From Hyphomicrobiales bacterium (lineage in GTDB: Bacteria > Pseudomonadota > Alphaproteobacteria > Rhizobiales > Beijerinckiaceae), in contig JAATEW010000360.1 in NCBI GenBank assembly GCA_015655535.1, positions 1 through 9,316 on the forward strand: a stretch of DNA of 9,316 nucleotides, written 5' to 3'. The position numbers were made by a program, and so were the translations under genes. Under the pieces are notes generated by a model that worked only from the letters and a program-made list of their open reading frames with translations, ran no database searches and was not told the DNA's origin. This document shows positions 1-6,293 of the stretch, piece by piece (positions within the stretch are counted from its first letter, which is position 1; each line of letters opens with the position of its first letter).

Positions 1-771
1 ATCGGCGGCATCGTCAGCAATGATAATTTCGTTCTGATCGCGGCGGGCCTGTTTTTCTGGGGCTGCGCGAGCGAGCGCCATCGCAATTTGTTTTTGTGCC
101 TCGGGCTTATTCTCGCGGGCTGGACGAAGCTGACGGCCCTCGTTGGGCTCAGCGCCGCGGCAGGCTTTCTCGTTGTCTATTCCATATTGCATGATCGCAA
201 GCCGCTTTTTCAACGCGCGCATTTCGCTCTGGCTTTCGCGGTGCTTCTGGGATTTGTGCCTTATGCGGTCAATTGGCTGCGAGCCGGCCATCTTCTCTAT
301 GTGCCGCAAAACAGCTTTTGGGTGCTGCCCGCCGATCAGCGTCCAGACCTCAATATCTTGACCTTCGTGCCCGTGTTTTTCTGGCACATCGCCGATAAAT
401 TTCCGGCCATGGACCGGATGATGAACGACACCCTGCCTCTGGCCCTCCTCGTCCTGGTCTCCTTGGCCGCGCTTGCCAGCCAGGACGAAGAGAGAGCCCG
501 CCGCACCGCCATGAGCTTTCTTTTCGCGCTGGCGGTCTTCGTGCCGATCCATTTCCTTTATGCTTGGCAAACCTTTCTATCGGCGGGGCAGACCATCGAT
601 GCGCAGCCGCGTTATTATAACGAGCTCTGGCCGGGCTTCGCGCTGGCACTCGCTTTAGCCTGCACCACGATCGACCGGAAAAAACTCCCGCTCGCGACGA
701 TCGCCGTCTTGATCCTGTGCCTTCTGCCGACGGCGGCAGGACTGCTCATTTTCAGCCCGCCTGCCGCCTAG
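1..771 (+). CDS. C-terminal part of a multipass membrane glycosyltransferase-like protein (GT39/PMT type), 5'-truncated by the window edge
   Basis: The frame is open from the first base and ends at TAG 769-771, giving 256 residues of a longer protein. It is almost entirely hydrophobic, with roughly five to six membrane segments separated by short charged loops. The visible N-terminal end reads SNDNFVLIAAGLFFWG. A short N-D-N motif just before a membrane helix is common in the dolichyl-phosphate-mannose/ArnT-like (GT39) family, whose members move sugars from polyprenyl-phosphate carriers to acceptors on the outer face of the inner membrane. A soluble loop (about residues 95-125, with PADQRP and FPAMDRMMND) precedes the last helices. 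A TTG codon at 88 could start a shorter protein, but coding sequence clearly continues upstream of it. The family assignment rests on topology and one motif; the catalytic N-terminal loop is outside the window, so the substrate is unknown. It is not obviously linked to mosB, which begins 170 bases downstream. Confidence 0.6.
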   Translation: MGGIVSNDNFVLIAAGLFFWGCASERHRNLFLCLGLILAGWTKLTALVGLSAAAGFLVVYSILHDRKPLFQRAHFALAFAVLLGFVPYAVNWLRAGHLLYVPQNSFWVLPADQRPDLNILTFVPVFFWHIADKFPAMDRMMNDTLPLALLVLVSLAALASQDEERARRTAMSFLFALAVFVPIHFLYAWQTFLSAGQTIDAQPRYYNELWPGFALALALACTTIDRKKLPLATIAVLILCLLPTAAGLLIFSPPAA

Positions 772-871
772 AGTCGGGATCGCTTTCAGACGCCGGCATC
801 GAGTCCGCACCGGAGCCTGCATTTTCTGTCGTTTTTTCCTCGTGAGGTAAAAGATGCATAGTTTTCGCATG

Positions 872-899
872 TTGCGAGGCCATCTCTCACCGCTATATC
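872..899 (+). promoter_or_regulatory. Candidate sigma70-type promoter for mosB
   Basis: TTGCGA (872-877) and TATATC (894-899) are separated by 16 bases, and each matches four of six consensus positions. The pair lies 43 bases before the mosB ATG, in a 170-base gap that shows no gene. The CGCTATAT stretch (891-898) resembles half of a ModE-type Mo-box, but no matching second half follows at a plausible distance. This is inference from short motifs only. Confidence 0.25.
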
Positions 900-941
900 G
901 ATCTACAAGGAAACAATATCCGGAAAGATGAAAGGCACCCC

Positions 942-1754
942 ATGGCCAACACGACGACGGAGCTTGAGACGCTCCTCATGCAGCGATCGCTGGACGACCC
1001 GCAGCTTCTAGCGGCGGCGGAGGCGGCCGAGGACTTCCGGATTCTGCCGGACGCGACGGTAATCAAGATCGGCGGCCAGAGCATCATCGACCGCGGCCGC
1101 GCGGCTCTCTATCCGCTCGTCGACGAGATCGTGGCCGTCCGCAAAGCCCACAAGCTGCTGATCGGAACCGGCGCGGGCACAAGGGCAAGGCACCTCTACT
1201 CGATCGCGGCGGGGCTTAATCTGCCGGCGGGCGTGCTCTCGCAGCTCGGTGCCTCGGTCGCCAATCAGAACGCCGTGATCCTGGGACAGCTTCTCGCGAA
1301 ATACGGCATCTCCTCGGTCGACGGCGCCGGGCTCTCGGCCGTGCCGCTCTATCTTGCCGACGTGAACGCCGTCATCTTCAGCGGCATGCCGCCCTACGGC
1401 CTCTGGATGCGCGCCGCCGCTGAAGGCGTCATTCCGCCCTACCGCACCGACGCCGGATGCTTCCTCCTCGCCGAGCAGTTCGGCTGCAAGGCGATGATCT
1501 TCGTGAAGGACGAAAAAGGCCTCTACACCGCGAATCCGAAAACCTCGAAGGACGCCACCTTCATCCCGAAGATCTCGGTCGATGAGATGAAGGCGCGGGG
1601 GCTTCACGACTCGATCCTTGAGTTCCCGATGCTCGACCTGCTCAAGGCGTCGCATCACATCCGCCAAGTGCAGGTTGTGAACGGCCTCGTTCCCGGCAAT
1701 CTCACCCGCGCGCTCGCAGGCGAGCACGTCGGCACTATCATCACCGCGAACTGA
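942..1754 (+). CDS. mosB: Molybdenum storage protein subunit beta (MosB)
   Basis: The 270-residue product belongs to the amino-acid kinase fold (aspartate/glutamate/uridylate kinase) and matches the recalled Azotobacter vinelandii MosB along its length and in length. Recognisable blocks are the start MANTTTELETLLMQRSL, the nucleotide-binding VIKIGGQSIIDRGRAA (about 40-55), the glycine loop GTGAGTRARH (75-84), the FSGMPPYGLW loop (146-155), EGVIPPYRTDAGCFLLAEQ (161-179), FVKDEKGLYTANPK (187-200) and the C-terminus VQVVNGLVPG...GEHVGTIITAN. MosB assembles with MosA into an alpha3beta3 cage in the cytoplasm that takes up molybdate or tungstate at the expense of ATP and stores it as polyoxometalate clusters, supplying nitrogenase cofactor and molybdoenzyme synthesis. 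The start is supported by AAAGG at 931-935, six bases before ATG. mosB comes first here and mosA follows after 90 bases, so co-transcription is likely. The strong similarity to MosB rather than UMP kinase makes the call secure. Confidence 0.96.
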   Translation: MANTTTELETLLMQRSLDDPQLLAAAEAAEDFRILPDATVIKIGGQSIIDRGRAALYPLVDEIVAVRKAHKLLIGTGAGTRARHLYSIAAGLNLPAGVLSQLGASVANQNAVILGQLLAKYGISSVDGAGLSAVPLYLADVNAVIFSGMPPYGLWMRAAAEGVIPPYRTDAGCFLLAEQFGCKAMIFVKDEKGLYTANPKTSKDATFIPKISVDEMKARGLHDSILEFPMLDLLKASHHIRQVQVVNGLVPGNLTRALAGEHVGTIITAN

Positions 1755-1800
1755 CCCATCATCCCCAAAAGTCGCAGACTTTCGGGACTAAAATGATGGG
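1755..1800. repeat. Palindromic repeat (REP-like) between mosB and mosA
   Basis: The element starts on the base after the mosB stop codon. Its ends are a perfect 8-base inverted repeat, CCCATCAT (1755-1762) and ATGATGGG (1793-1800). Inside is a second hairpin: AAAGTC (1768-1773) and GACTTT (1777-1782) around a GCA loop, extended by CCC/GGG after one mismatch. The core is nearly the same as that of the element at 9157-9217, so both belong to one dispersed family. In RNA it would fold into a long hairpin between the two cistrons. It could dampen or stabilise one cistron's mRNA, or be a neutral insertion. No U-tract follows, so it is unlikely to be a classical intrinsic terminator. Confidence 0.8.
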
Positions 1801-1844
1801 CAATTGAAAAGCTTGGACGAAACCCGCTTCAGAGAATCATTGTC

Positions 1845-2678
1845 ATGGCCAAACACACCACCAGCATCAAGCACGTCGCCTCGCCGCTCGCGCGCCAGAC
1901 GCTTCTCGACGGCGCACTCACCAGCCCCGTCGCCGCCAAGCGCCCGGCCCGACTCCTCCCCTGGCTTCAGGTCGTGAAGATCGGCGGGCGCTCCATCATG
2001 GATCGCGGCGCCGACGCGATCTTGCCCGTCGTCGACGAACTCCGGAAGCTTCTGCCCGAGCACCGTCTGCTCATCTTGACCGGCGCCGGCATCCGCGCCC
2101 GCCACATCTACAGCGTGGGCCTCGATCTCGGCCTGCCGGTTGGCTCGCTCGCCCCGCTCGCTGCGAGCGAGGCTGGCCAGAACGGCCATATTCTCGCGTC
2201 GCTGCTCGCGCCGGAGGGGGTCTCCTATATCGAGCACCCTACCGTCGCGAACCAGCTCGCGATCCACCTCACCGCCGCCCGCGCGGTGGTGGGGAGTGCC
2301 TTTCCGCCCTATCACCACCACGAGTTCCCGACCTCGCGCATTCCGACTCACCGGGCTGACACCGGCGCGTTCCTGCTCGCCGACGCGCTCGGCGCGGCCG
2401 GTCTCACGATCGTGGAGGACGTGGATGGCCTGTATGATATCGACCCCAAGGGCCCCGGCGGGGAGAAGGCGCAGCTTGTTCGCGAAGCAAGCGCCACTGA
2501 TCTCGCGAAGCTCAAGGGCTCGCTGCCATTCGACCATGCGCTCCTGGAGGTCATGGCAAATGCCCGCCAACTTGAGCACGTGCAGGTCGTGAACGGTTTA
2601 GTGCCGGGCAGGATCACCGCCGCGCTGCGCGGCGAGCCTGTTGGGACGCTCATCCACACCAGCGTGAGACCGGCCTGA
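1845..2678 (+). CDS. mosA: Molybdenum storage protein subunit alpha (MosA)
   Basis: The 277-residue product closely follows the recalled A. vinelandii MosA (276 residues): the N-terminal SIKHVASPLARQTL, LLPWLQVVKIGGRSIMDRGA (38-57), LLILTGAGIRARHIYSVGLD (75-94), GSLAPLAASEAGQNGHILA (100-118), YIEHPTVANQLAIHLTA (128-144), GSAFPPYHHHEFP (150-162), IPTHRADTGAFLLADA (166-181) and the C-terminal VQVVNGLVPG...VGTLIHTSVRPA. It is the alpha subunit of the ATP-dependent alpha3beta3 molybdate/tungstate storage cage. Glu130, His141 and His157 correspond, shifted by one, to residues I recall as lining or binding the Mo8 cluster in the Azotobacter structure (Glu129, His140, His156). The ATG is preceded by a weak AGAGA at 1831-1835. 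The stop codon lies only four bases from the stop of the convergent glyS. It is probably transcribed with mosB through the intervening palindrome. Confidence 0.96.
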   Translation: MAKHTTSIKHVASPLARQTLLDGALTSPVAAKRPARLLPWLQVVKIGGRSIMDRGADAILPVVDELRKLLPEHRLLILTGAGIRARHIYSVGLDLGLPVGSLAPLAASEAGQNGHILASLLAPEGVSYIEHPTVANQLAIHLTAARAVVGSAFPPYHHHEFPTSRIPTHRADTGAFLLADALGAAGLTIVEDVDGLYDIDPKGPGGEKAQLVREASATDLAKLKGSLPFDHALLEVMANARQLEHVQVVNGLVPGRITAALRGEPVGTLIHTSVRPA

Positions 2679-2682
2679 GACC

Positions 2683-5130
2683 TTACCCCGCGATTTTCGA
2701 CAAGTCCGCGACCGTATGGACCGCGCTGCGCACACCATTGAGCAGCCGCAGCCGGTTCAAACGCAGACTCGCATCGCTCGCATTGACCGTGACCTTATCG
2801 AAGAAGGCATCGACCGGCGCGCGAAGCTGCGCCAGCGCCCGCATCGCGCCTGAAAAATCATTCTGGTCGATGGCGCCTTCCGCGTCCTTGGCGGCCTGAT
2901 CGAGCGCGCTCGCAAGCGCCTGTTCTTCCGCTTCGCTCAGAAGCGCCGCGTCATAGGGCGCGCCGAAAGACTCAATGTCTTCTTTCGACTGTTTCTTTTC
3001 TTCCGCCTTTAAAATATTCGCAGCGCGGCGATAGCCGGCGAGCAGATTGGCGCCTTCCGGCGTATCGAGAAAAGCGCCAAGCGCCTCGACACGCCGCACG
3101 ATCATCAAGAGATCGTCCTGGCCTTTGAGGCCGAAGACGGCGTCGATCAGATCGTGCCGTGCGCCCTTGTCGCGCAGATAGACCTTCAGACGATCGGCGA
3201 TGAAGGCCAGGGTTTCATCGAACAGGCCGCTTCGCTCATCCGCGAATTTGGTCAGCTCCGCCGTGAACTCCAACTCGGATTCGGGTGTCGCCGAGATCTT
3301 CTCACCCTGCCGCACAAGCTGCAATTCATGCACACGCTCATAGGGTTTCAAGACGGCGGCGAGATCCGAGAACCGTGCGAAATCCGCATCGGCCGGTTCG
3401 CCTTCGCCCGAGAACCGCGCTTCGACATAGCGATGGACGGCTTCATAAGCGCCTTTCGCGGGCGCGCGGGAAAACTCCCAGGCCCAGGGGCCGCCATGCA
3501 CGAGCGTATCGAGTTCGTGCTCGTCGCTGTCGTCCTGGTCCTTGATGCCTTGCAGCGTATGTGTCGGCACAGCCTCGGCGATCCGCGCATGATTGACGAA
3601 GCTTGTCGCGATCATAGCCCGCAAGGCGAGCCGCAGATCGTTTTCGAGGATCAAGCGAATGATGCCAAGCGCGGCGCGGCGTAAGGCGAAAGGATCCTTG
3701 CTGCCGGTCGGCCGCTCGTCGATCGCAAAGAAACCGGTCAGCACGTCGATCTTGTCGGCCAAAGCGACGGCGATGGAGACGGGCTCGGACGGAACACGGT
3801 CGCTTGGGCCTTGCGGCCTGTAGTGATCTTCGATCGCCGCTGCAACGGTCGGAAGTTCACCCTGCGCCGCCGCGTAATAGCGGCCCATCAAACCTTGCAG
3901 CTCGGGAAATTCGCCGACCATCTCAGATACGAGATCGGCTTTGGCCAGAAAGGCCGCGCGCTCGCAAGGCACAGGATCGGCGCCGATGAAGGCTGCGAGA
4001 TCGCGCGACAAAAGCATCAGCCTTTTGACGCGCTCGCCTTGCGTGCCGAGCTTTTCGTGAAAGACGATGTCATCCAGTTTCGGCAGACGATCTTCGAGCT
4101 TGATGGCGAGATCGGTCTCCCAGAAAAATTTCGCATCCGACAGGCGCGAGCGCACGACTCGGCCATTGCCGGCGGCGATCGCCACGCCGCCGTCGCTCGC
4201 AACGAGATTCGACACGAGAATGAATTTATTGGCGAGCTTGCCGTCGGGGCCACGCAACACAAAGCATTTCTGATTGATGCGGATCGTCGTGCGGATCACC
4301 TCCGGCGGAATTTCGAGGAAAGCCTCTTCGAAGGAGCCAACGAGCACGACAGGCCATTCGACCAGACCCGCGACCTCGTGCAAAAGCGCATCGTCCTCGA
4401 TGAGGTCGAGGCCTTGGGCCTGCGCCAATGTGCGCGCATCGTGCAGAATGATGTCGCGCCGACGCGCCGGATCGAGCACCACTTTGGCGGCATCGAGCGC
4501 GCTCGCATAATCGTCGAAGCGCCGCACTTTGAACTCTTGCGGCGCCATGAATCGATGGCCGGAGGTCATATTGCCCGCAGCGATGCCGTCGATCTCGAAC
4601 GGCACGATATCCGGCTCTTCGCCTTCCGGCCCGAAGGTCGCAACGATCCGGTGCAGCGGCCGCACCCAGCGCAGCGAATCGCTGCGCACGGAAGGAGCGC
4701 CCCAACGCATGCTTTTCGGCCAGGGGAAGGTACGCACGATCGACGGAATCAAATCGGCCAGGACGGCGAGCGTCTCGCGCCCTGCCCGCTCGACGACGGC
4801 ACTATAGAATTCGCCCTTTTTGACATCCTTCTGGATGGTCGCCTGGTCGAGCGAGGTGAGGCCCGCGCTTTTCAAAAAGCCCTGCACGGCAGCCTCGGGC
4901 GCGCCGACGCGCGGGCCTTTTTTCTCCTCGCGCGTATCGGGCTGGCGCAAGGGAATGCCCGCCACATGCAAGGCGAGCCTGCGCGGCGTCGCGAAGGCAC
5001 CTGCGCCCTCGAAGGAAAGGCCATTCTCCGTCAGGCCGGCCGTCACCAGCCGTTTCAGATCCTCGGCGGCCTGGGCCTGCATGCGGGCCGGTATTTCTTC
5101 GGAGAACAATTCAAGGAGCAGATCGGGCAT
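2683..5130 (-). CDS. glyS: Glycyl-tRNA synthetase beta subunit (GlyS), with a large internal insertion
   Basis: The 815-residue protein is the tRNA-recognition subunit of the bacterial alpha2beta2 glycyl-tRNA synthetase, acting in the cytoplasm with GlyQ to charge tRNA-Gly. Diagnostic blocks are LLLELFSEEIPARMQAQA (4-21), ATPRRLALHV (47-56), FPWPKSMRWG (135-144), LRWVRPLHRIVATFG (153-167), TSGHRFMAP (189-197), INQKCFVLRGPDGKLANKF (285-303), GNGRVVRSRLSDAKFFWETD (321-340), KADLVSEMVGEFPELQG (397-413) and an HD-like core through DERPTGSKDPFALRRAALG (471-489). The C-terminal domain ends in VNASDASLRLNRLRLLN. E. coli GlyS is about 690 residues. The excess is mostly at about 515-630, between two blocks that are adjacent in E. 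coli. The ATG start gives the expected MPDLLLELFSEE N-terminus, although no clear Shine-Dalgarno precedes it. The partner glyQ lies about 3 kb away instead of adjacent, with genes on the other strand between them, so glyS probably has its own promoter in 5131-5291. Confidence 0.97.
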   Translation of the reverse strand: MPDLLLELFSEEIPARMQAQAAEDLKRLVTAGLTENGLSFEGAGAFATPRRLALHVAGIPLRQPDTREEKKGPRVGAPEAAVQGFLKSAGLTSLDQATIQKDVKKGEFYSAVVERAGRETLAVLADLIPSIVRTFPWPKSMRWGAPSVRSDSLRWVRPLHRIVATFGPEGEEPDIVPFEIDGIAAGNMTSGHRFMAPQEFKVRRFDDYASALDAAKVVLDPARRRDIILHDARTLAQAQGLDLIEDDALLHEVAGLVEWPVVLVGSFEEAFLEIPPEVIRTTIRINQKCFVLRGPDGKLANKFILVSNLVASDGGVAIAAGNGRVVRSRLSDAKFFWETDLAIKLEDRLPKLDDIVFHEKLGTQGERVKRLMLLSRDLAAFIGADPVPCERAAFLAKADLVSEMVGEFPELQGLMGRYYAAAQGELPTVAAAIEDHYRPQGPSDRVPSEPVSIAVALADKIDVLTGFFAIDERPTGSKDPFALRRAALGIIRLILENDLRLALRAMIATSFVNHARIAEAVPTHTLQGIKDQDDSDEHELDTLVHGGPWAWEFSRAPAKGAYEAVHRYVEARFSGEGEPADADFARFSDLAAVLKPYERVHELQLVRQGEKISATPESELEFTAELTKFADERSGLFDETLAFIADRLKVYLRDKGARHDLIDAVFGLKGQDDLLMIVRRVEALGAFLDTPEGANLLAGYRRAANILKAEEKKQSKEDIESFGAPYDAALLSEAEEQALASALDQAAKDAEGAIDQNDFSGAMRALAQLRAPVDAFFDKVTVNASDASLRLNRLRLLNGVRSAVHTVADLSKIAG

Positions 5131-5236
5131 GGTCTCGGGTCGATTCGGGTGGCGGGCGGCTTGAGGGAGGATATTTGGCGCCGCAGCATGCTCTATAAAC
5201 GCGTGGTGCTTCGCGACGAAACGAAAAGGGGGCGCA

Positions 5237-5280
5237 TTGCCCTCCGCTCAAGTTAAGTTCATAAATTTAATAGATTTAAC
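5237..5280 (+). promoter_or_regulatory. AT-rich candidate promoter/operator upstream of the YeeE-type transporter pair
   Basis: In an otherwise GC-rich region this stretch is strikingly AT-rich. TTGCCC (5237-5242) and CATAAA (5260-5265), 17 bases apart, make a weak sigma70 match. On top of it lie two near-identical 10-mers, ATAAATTTAA (5261-5270) and ATAGATTTAA (5270-5279), repeated with a 9-base period, and GTTAA/TTAAC half-sites at 5252-5256 and 5276-5280. Related transporter genes are often repressed by ArsR-type sulfide sensors (BigR/SqrR) that bind AT-rich operators, so this could be such an operator. No such regulator gene is in the window. The gene's ribosome site is GAGGA just before the ATG at 5292. 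Confidence 0.35.
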
Positions 5281-5291
5281 ACGAGGATACC

Positions 5292-5714
5292 ATGACGGAA
5301 TTCACGCCAATATCCGCCGCTTTGGGAGGAGCCTTGATCGGGCTTTCGGCTTTGATCCTGTTTCTGCTCGATGGCCGCATTGCGGGAATCAGCGGCATTC
5401 TGGGAAGTTTTCTCGCCTTTCGCCCTGGCGAGATCCTGTGGAGGCTCGCCTTTCTCGCCGGGCTTATCGCCGCGCCTGCCCTCTATGCCGCGGCGGGCGG
5501 GCACGTACCGCCGCTGACGGTCACGTCTTCGATCCCGCTTTTGCTGATCGGCGGCTTTCTCGTCGGATTTGGGACCAGGCTCGGCAATGGCTGCACCAGC
5601 GGCCATGGCGTCTGCGGCATCGCGCGCCTGTCGCCGCGCTCGATCGCGGCGACGCTCATCTTCATGACGGCGGCAGGTGTCACCGTCTTCATCATGCGCC
5701 ATGTTGCGGGGTGA
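5292..5714 (+). CDS. YeeE/YedE-family sulfur transporter, first half-protein (PmpA-like)
   Basis: The 140-residue integral membrane protein has about four hydrophobic segments (roughly 7-27, 50-68, 79-96 and 116-136). It carries the family signature GGFLVGFGTRLGNGCTSGHGVCGIARLSPRS at about 87-117, quoted in pieces: GFGTRLGNGCTSGHGVCG holds Cys101 and Cys108, followed by the arginine-rich IARLSPRS. In the YeeE/TsuA family these cysteines line the pore and pass thiosulfate or a related reduced sulfur species across the inner membrane. Full-length YeeE is about twice this size; here the second half is the next gene, 7 bases downstream, so the two probably form one heteromeric channel. The start is supported by GAGGA ending five bases before the ATG. 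Two-gene versions occur with BigR and the sulfur dioxygenase Blh in rhizobia and Xylella; those partners are absent here. The exact substrate is not proven. Confidence 0.85.
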   Translation: MTEFTPISAALGGALIGLSALILFLLDGRIAGISGILGSFLAFRPGEILWRLAFLAGLIAAPALYAAAGGHVPPLTVTSSIPLLLIGGFLVGFGTRLGNGCTSGHGVCGIARLSPRSIAATLIFMTAAGVTVFIMRHVAG

Positions 5715-5721
5715 TCAGACT

Positions 5722-6132
5722 ATGCCAGCCATTCTCATAGCGCTCGTCAGCGGCCTCATCTTCGGCGTGGGCCTTGTCATCTCACAAATGATGAATCCGG
5801 CGAAGGTGCTCAACTTTCTCGATGTCGCGGGACATTGGGACCCAAGCCTCGCCTTCGTCATGGCGGGCGCCATTCCTGTTGCCGCGCTCGGATTTTACTT
5901 GGGCCGCAGGCGCGCGGCTCCGGTCTTCGCGAAAACATTCTCGACGCCAGCGCAAACCAAGATCGACTTTCGCCTGATCGTTGGCGCCACGCTCTTCGGT
6001 ATCGGCTGGGGTCTCGTCGGCTTTTGCCCAGGCCCCGCGCTCGCCGCGCTGCAATCAGGCCGCCACGAGGTTTTTATTTTCGTCGCGGCGATGATCGCGG
6101 GGATGCTCGCTTTCGGCATTTCCTCCGTTTGA
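5722..6132 (+). CDS. YeeE/YedE-family sulfur transporter, second half-protein (DUF6691/PmpB-like)
   Basis: The 136-residue membrane protein starts MPAILIALVSGLIFGVGLVI and carries the motif QMMNPAKVLNFLDV (22-35). This is the typical N-terminus of the DUF6691/PmpB half of split YeeE transporters. A later segment GIGWGLVGFCPGPALAAL (93-110) contains the single conserved Cys102 in a G-x-C-P-G-P context, the counterpart of the pore cysteine in the second repeat of full-length YeeE. There are about four membrane segments. I chose the ATG at 5722 over an in-frame ATG at 5677, because the upstream extension (MSPSSSCAML...) overlaps the end of the first gene by 38 bases and looks like shadow sequence, while the shorter form matches the family N-terminus. 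The 7-base gap to the preceding gene implies co-transcription and probably co-assembly. Confidence 0.85.
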   Translation: MPAILIALVSGLIFGVGLVISQMMNPAKVLNFLDVAGHWDPSLAFVMAGAIPVAALGFYLGRRRAAPVFAKTFSTPAQTKIDFRLIVGATLFGIGWGLVGFCPGPALAALQSGRHEVFIFVAAMIAGMLAFGISSV

Positions 6133-6255
6133 AATTCAGCTTTTTCATCTAAGCCGACTTTAATTCGAAACCGGCAGTTACCGCTTTGCGCCCAACACCG
6201 CTTTTATCGTTCTCGAAAGCAGATGTCCGTCGCGCCAAATCAGATTTTCACGCCA

Positions 6256-6282
6256 GCCGCACCTTCAGCAAATGTGTGCGGC
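6256..6282. terminator. Candidate bidirectional hairpin between converging genes
   Basis: GCCGCAC (6256-6262) and GTGCGGC (6276-6282) form a perfect 7-base GC-rich stem with a 13-base loop. They lie in the 161-base gap where the transporter pair and the AraC gene converge. Position suits a shared transcription end. There is no clear U-tract on either strand, so termination is inferred from location and stem only. The rest of 6133-6293 shows no gene. Confidence 0.3.
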
Positions 6283-6293
6283 AGGCGCAATTC

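Noticed and set aside
891..898. Possible ModE-type Mo-box upstream of mosB
   Set aside because: Only one half-site-like CGCTATAT is present. No inverted partner follows at the expected spacing, so it is not enough to call.
1008..1727. 239-codon open frame antisense to mosB
   Set aside because: It mirrors the conserved mosB frame, has no recognisable domain, and its composition is typical of a shadow frame.
1755..1800. Intrinsic terminator after mosB
   Set aside because: The stem is strong but has no following U-tract. Its core is shared with the element upstream of glyQ, which points to a dispersed repeat instead.
1788..2579. 263-codon open frame antisense to mosA
   Set aside because: It is opposite a clearly real gene and shows no conserved motif or ribosome site.
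3811..5256. 481-codon open frame antisense to glyS
   Set aside because: It is long but lies fully opposite a highly conserved synthetase gene. Its product shows no domain and is rich in Arg/His/Ala, as expected for a mirror frame of GC-rich coding DNA.
5677..5721. Earlier ATG for the second YeeE half-protein
   Set aside because: It would overlap the first gene by 38 bases and add sequence unlike the family N-terminus. The ATG at 5722 fits better.
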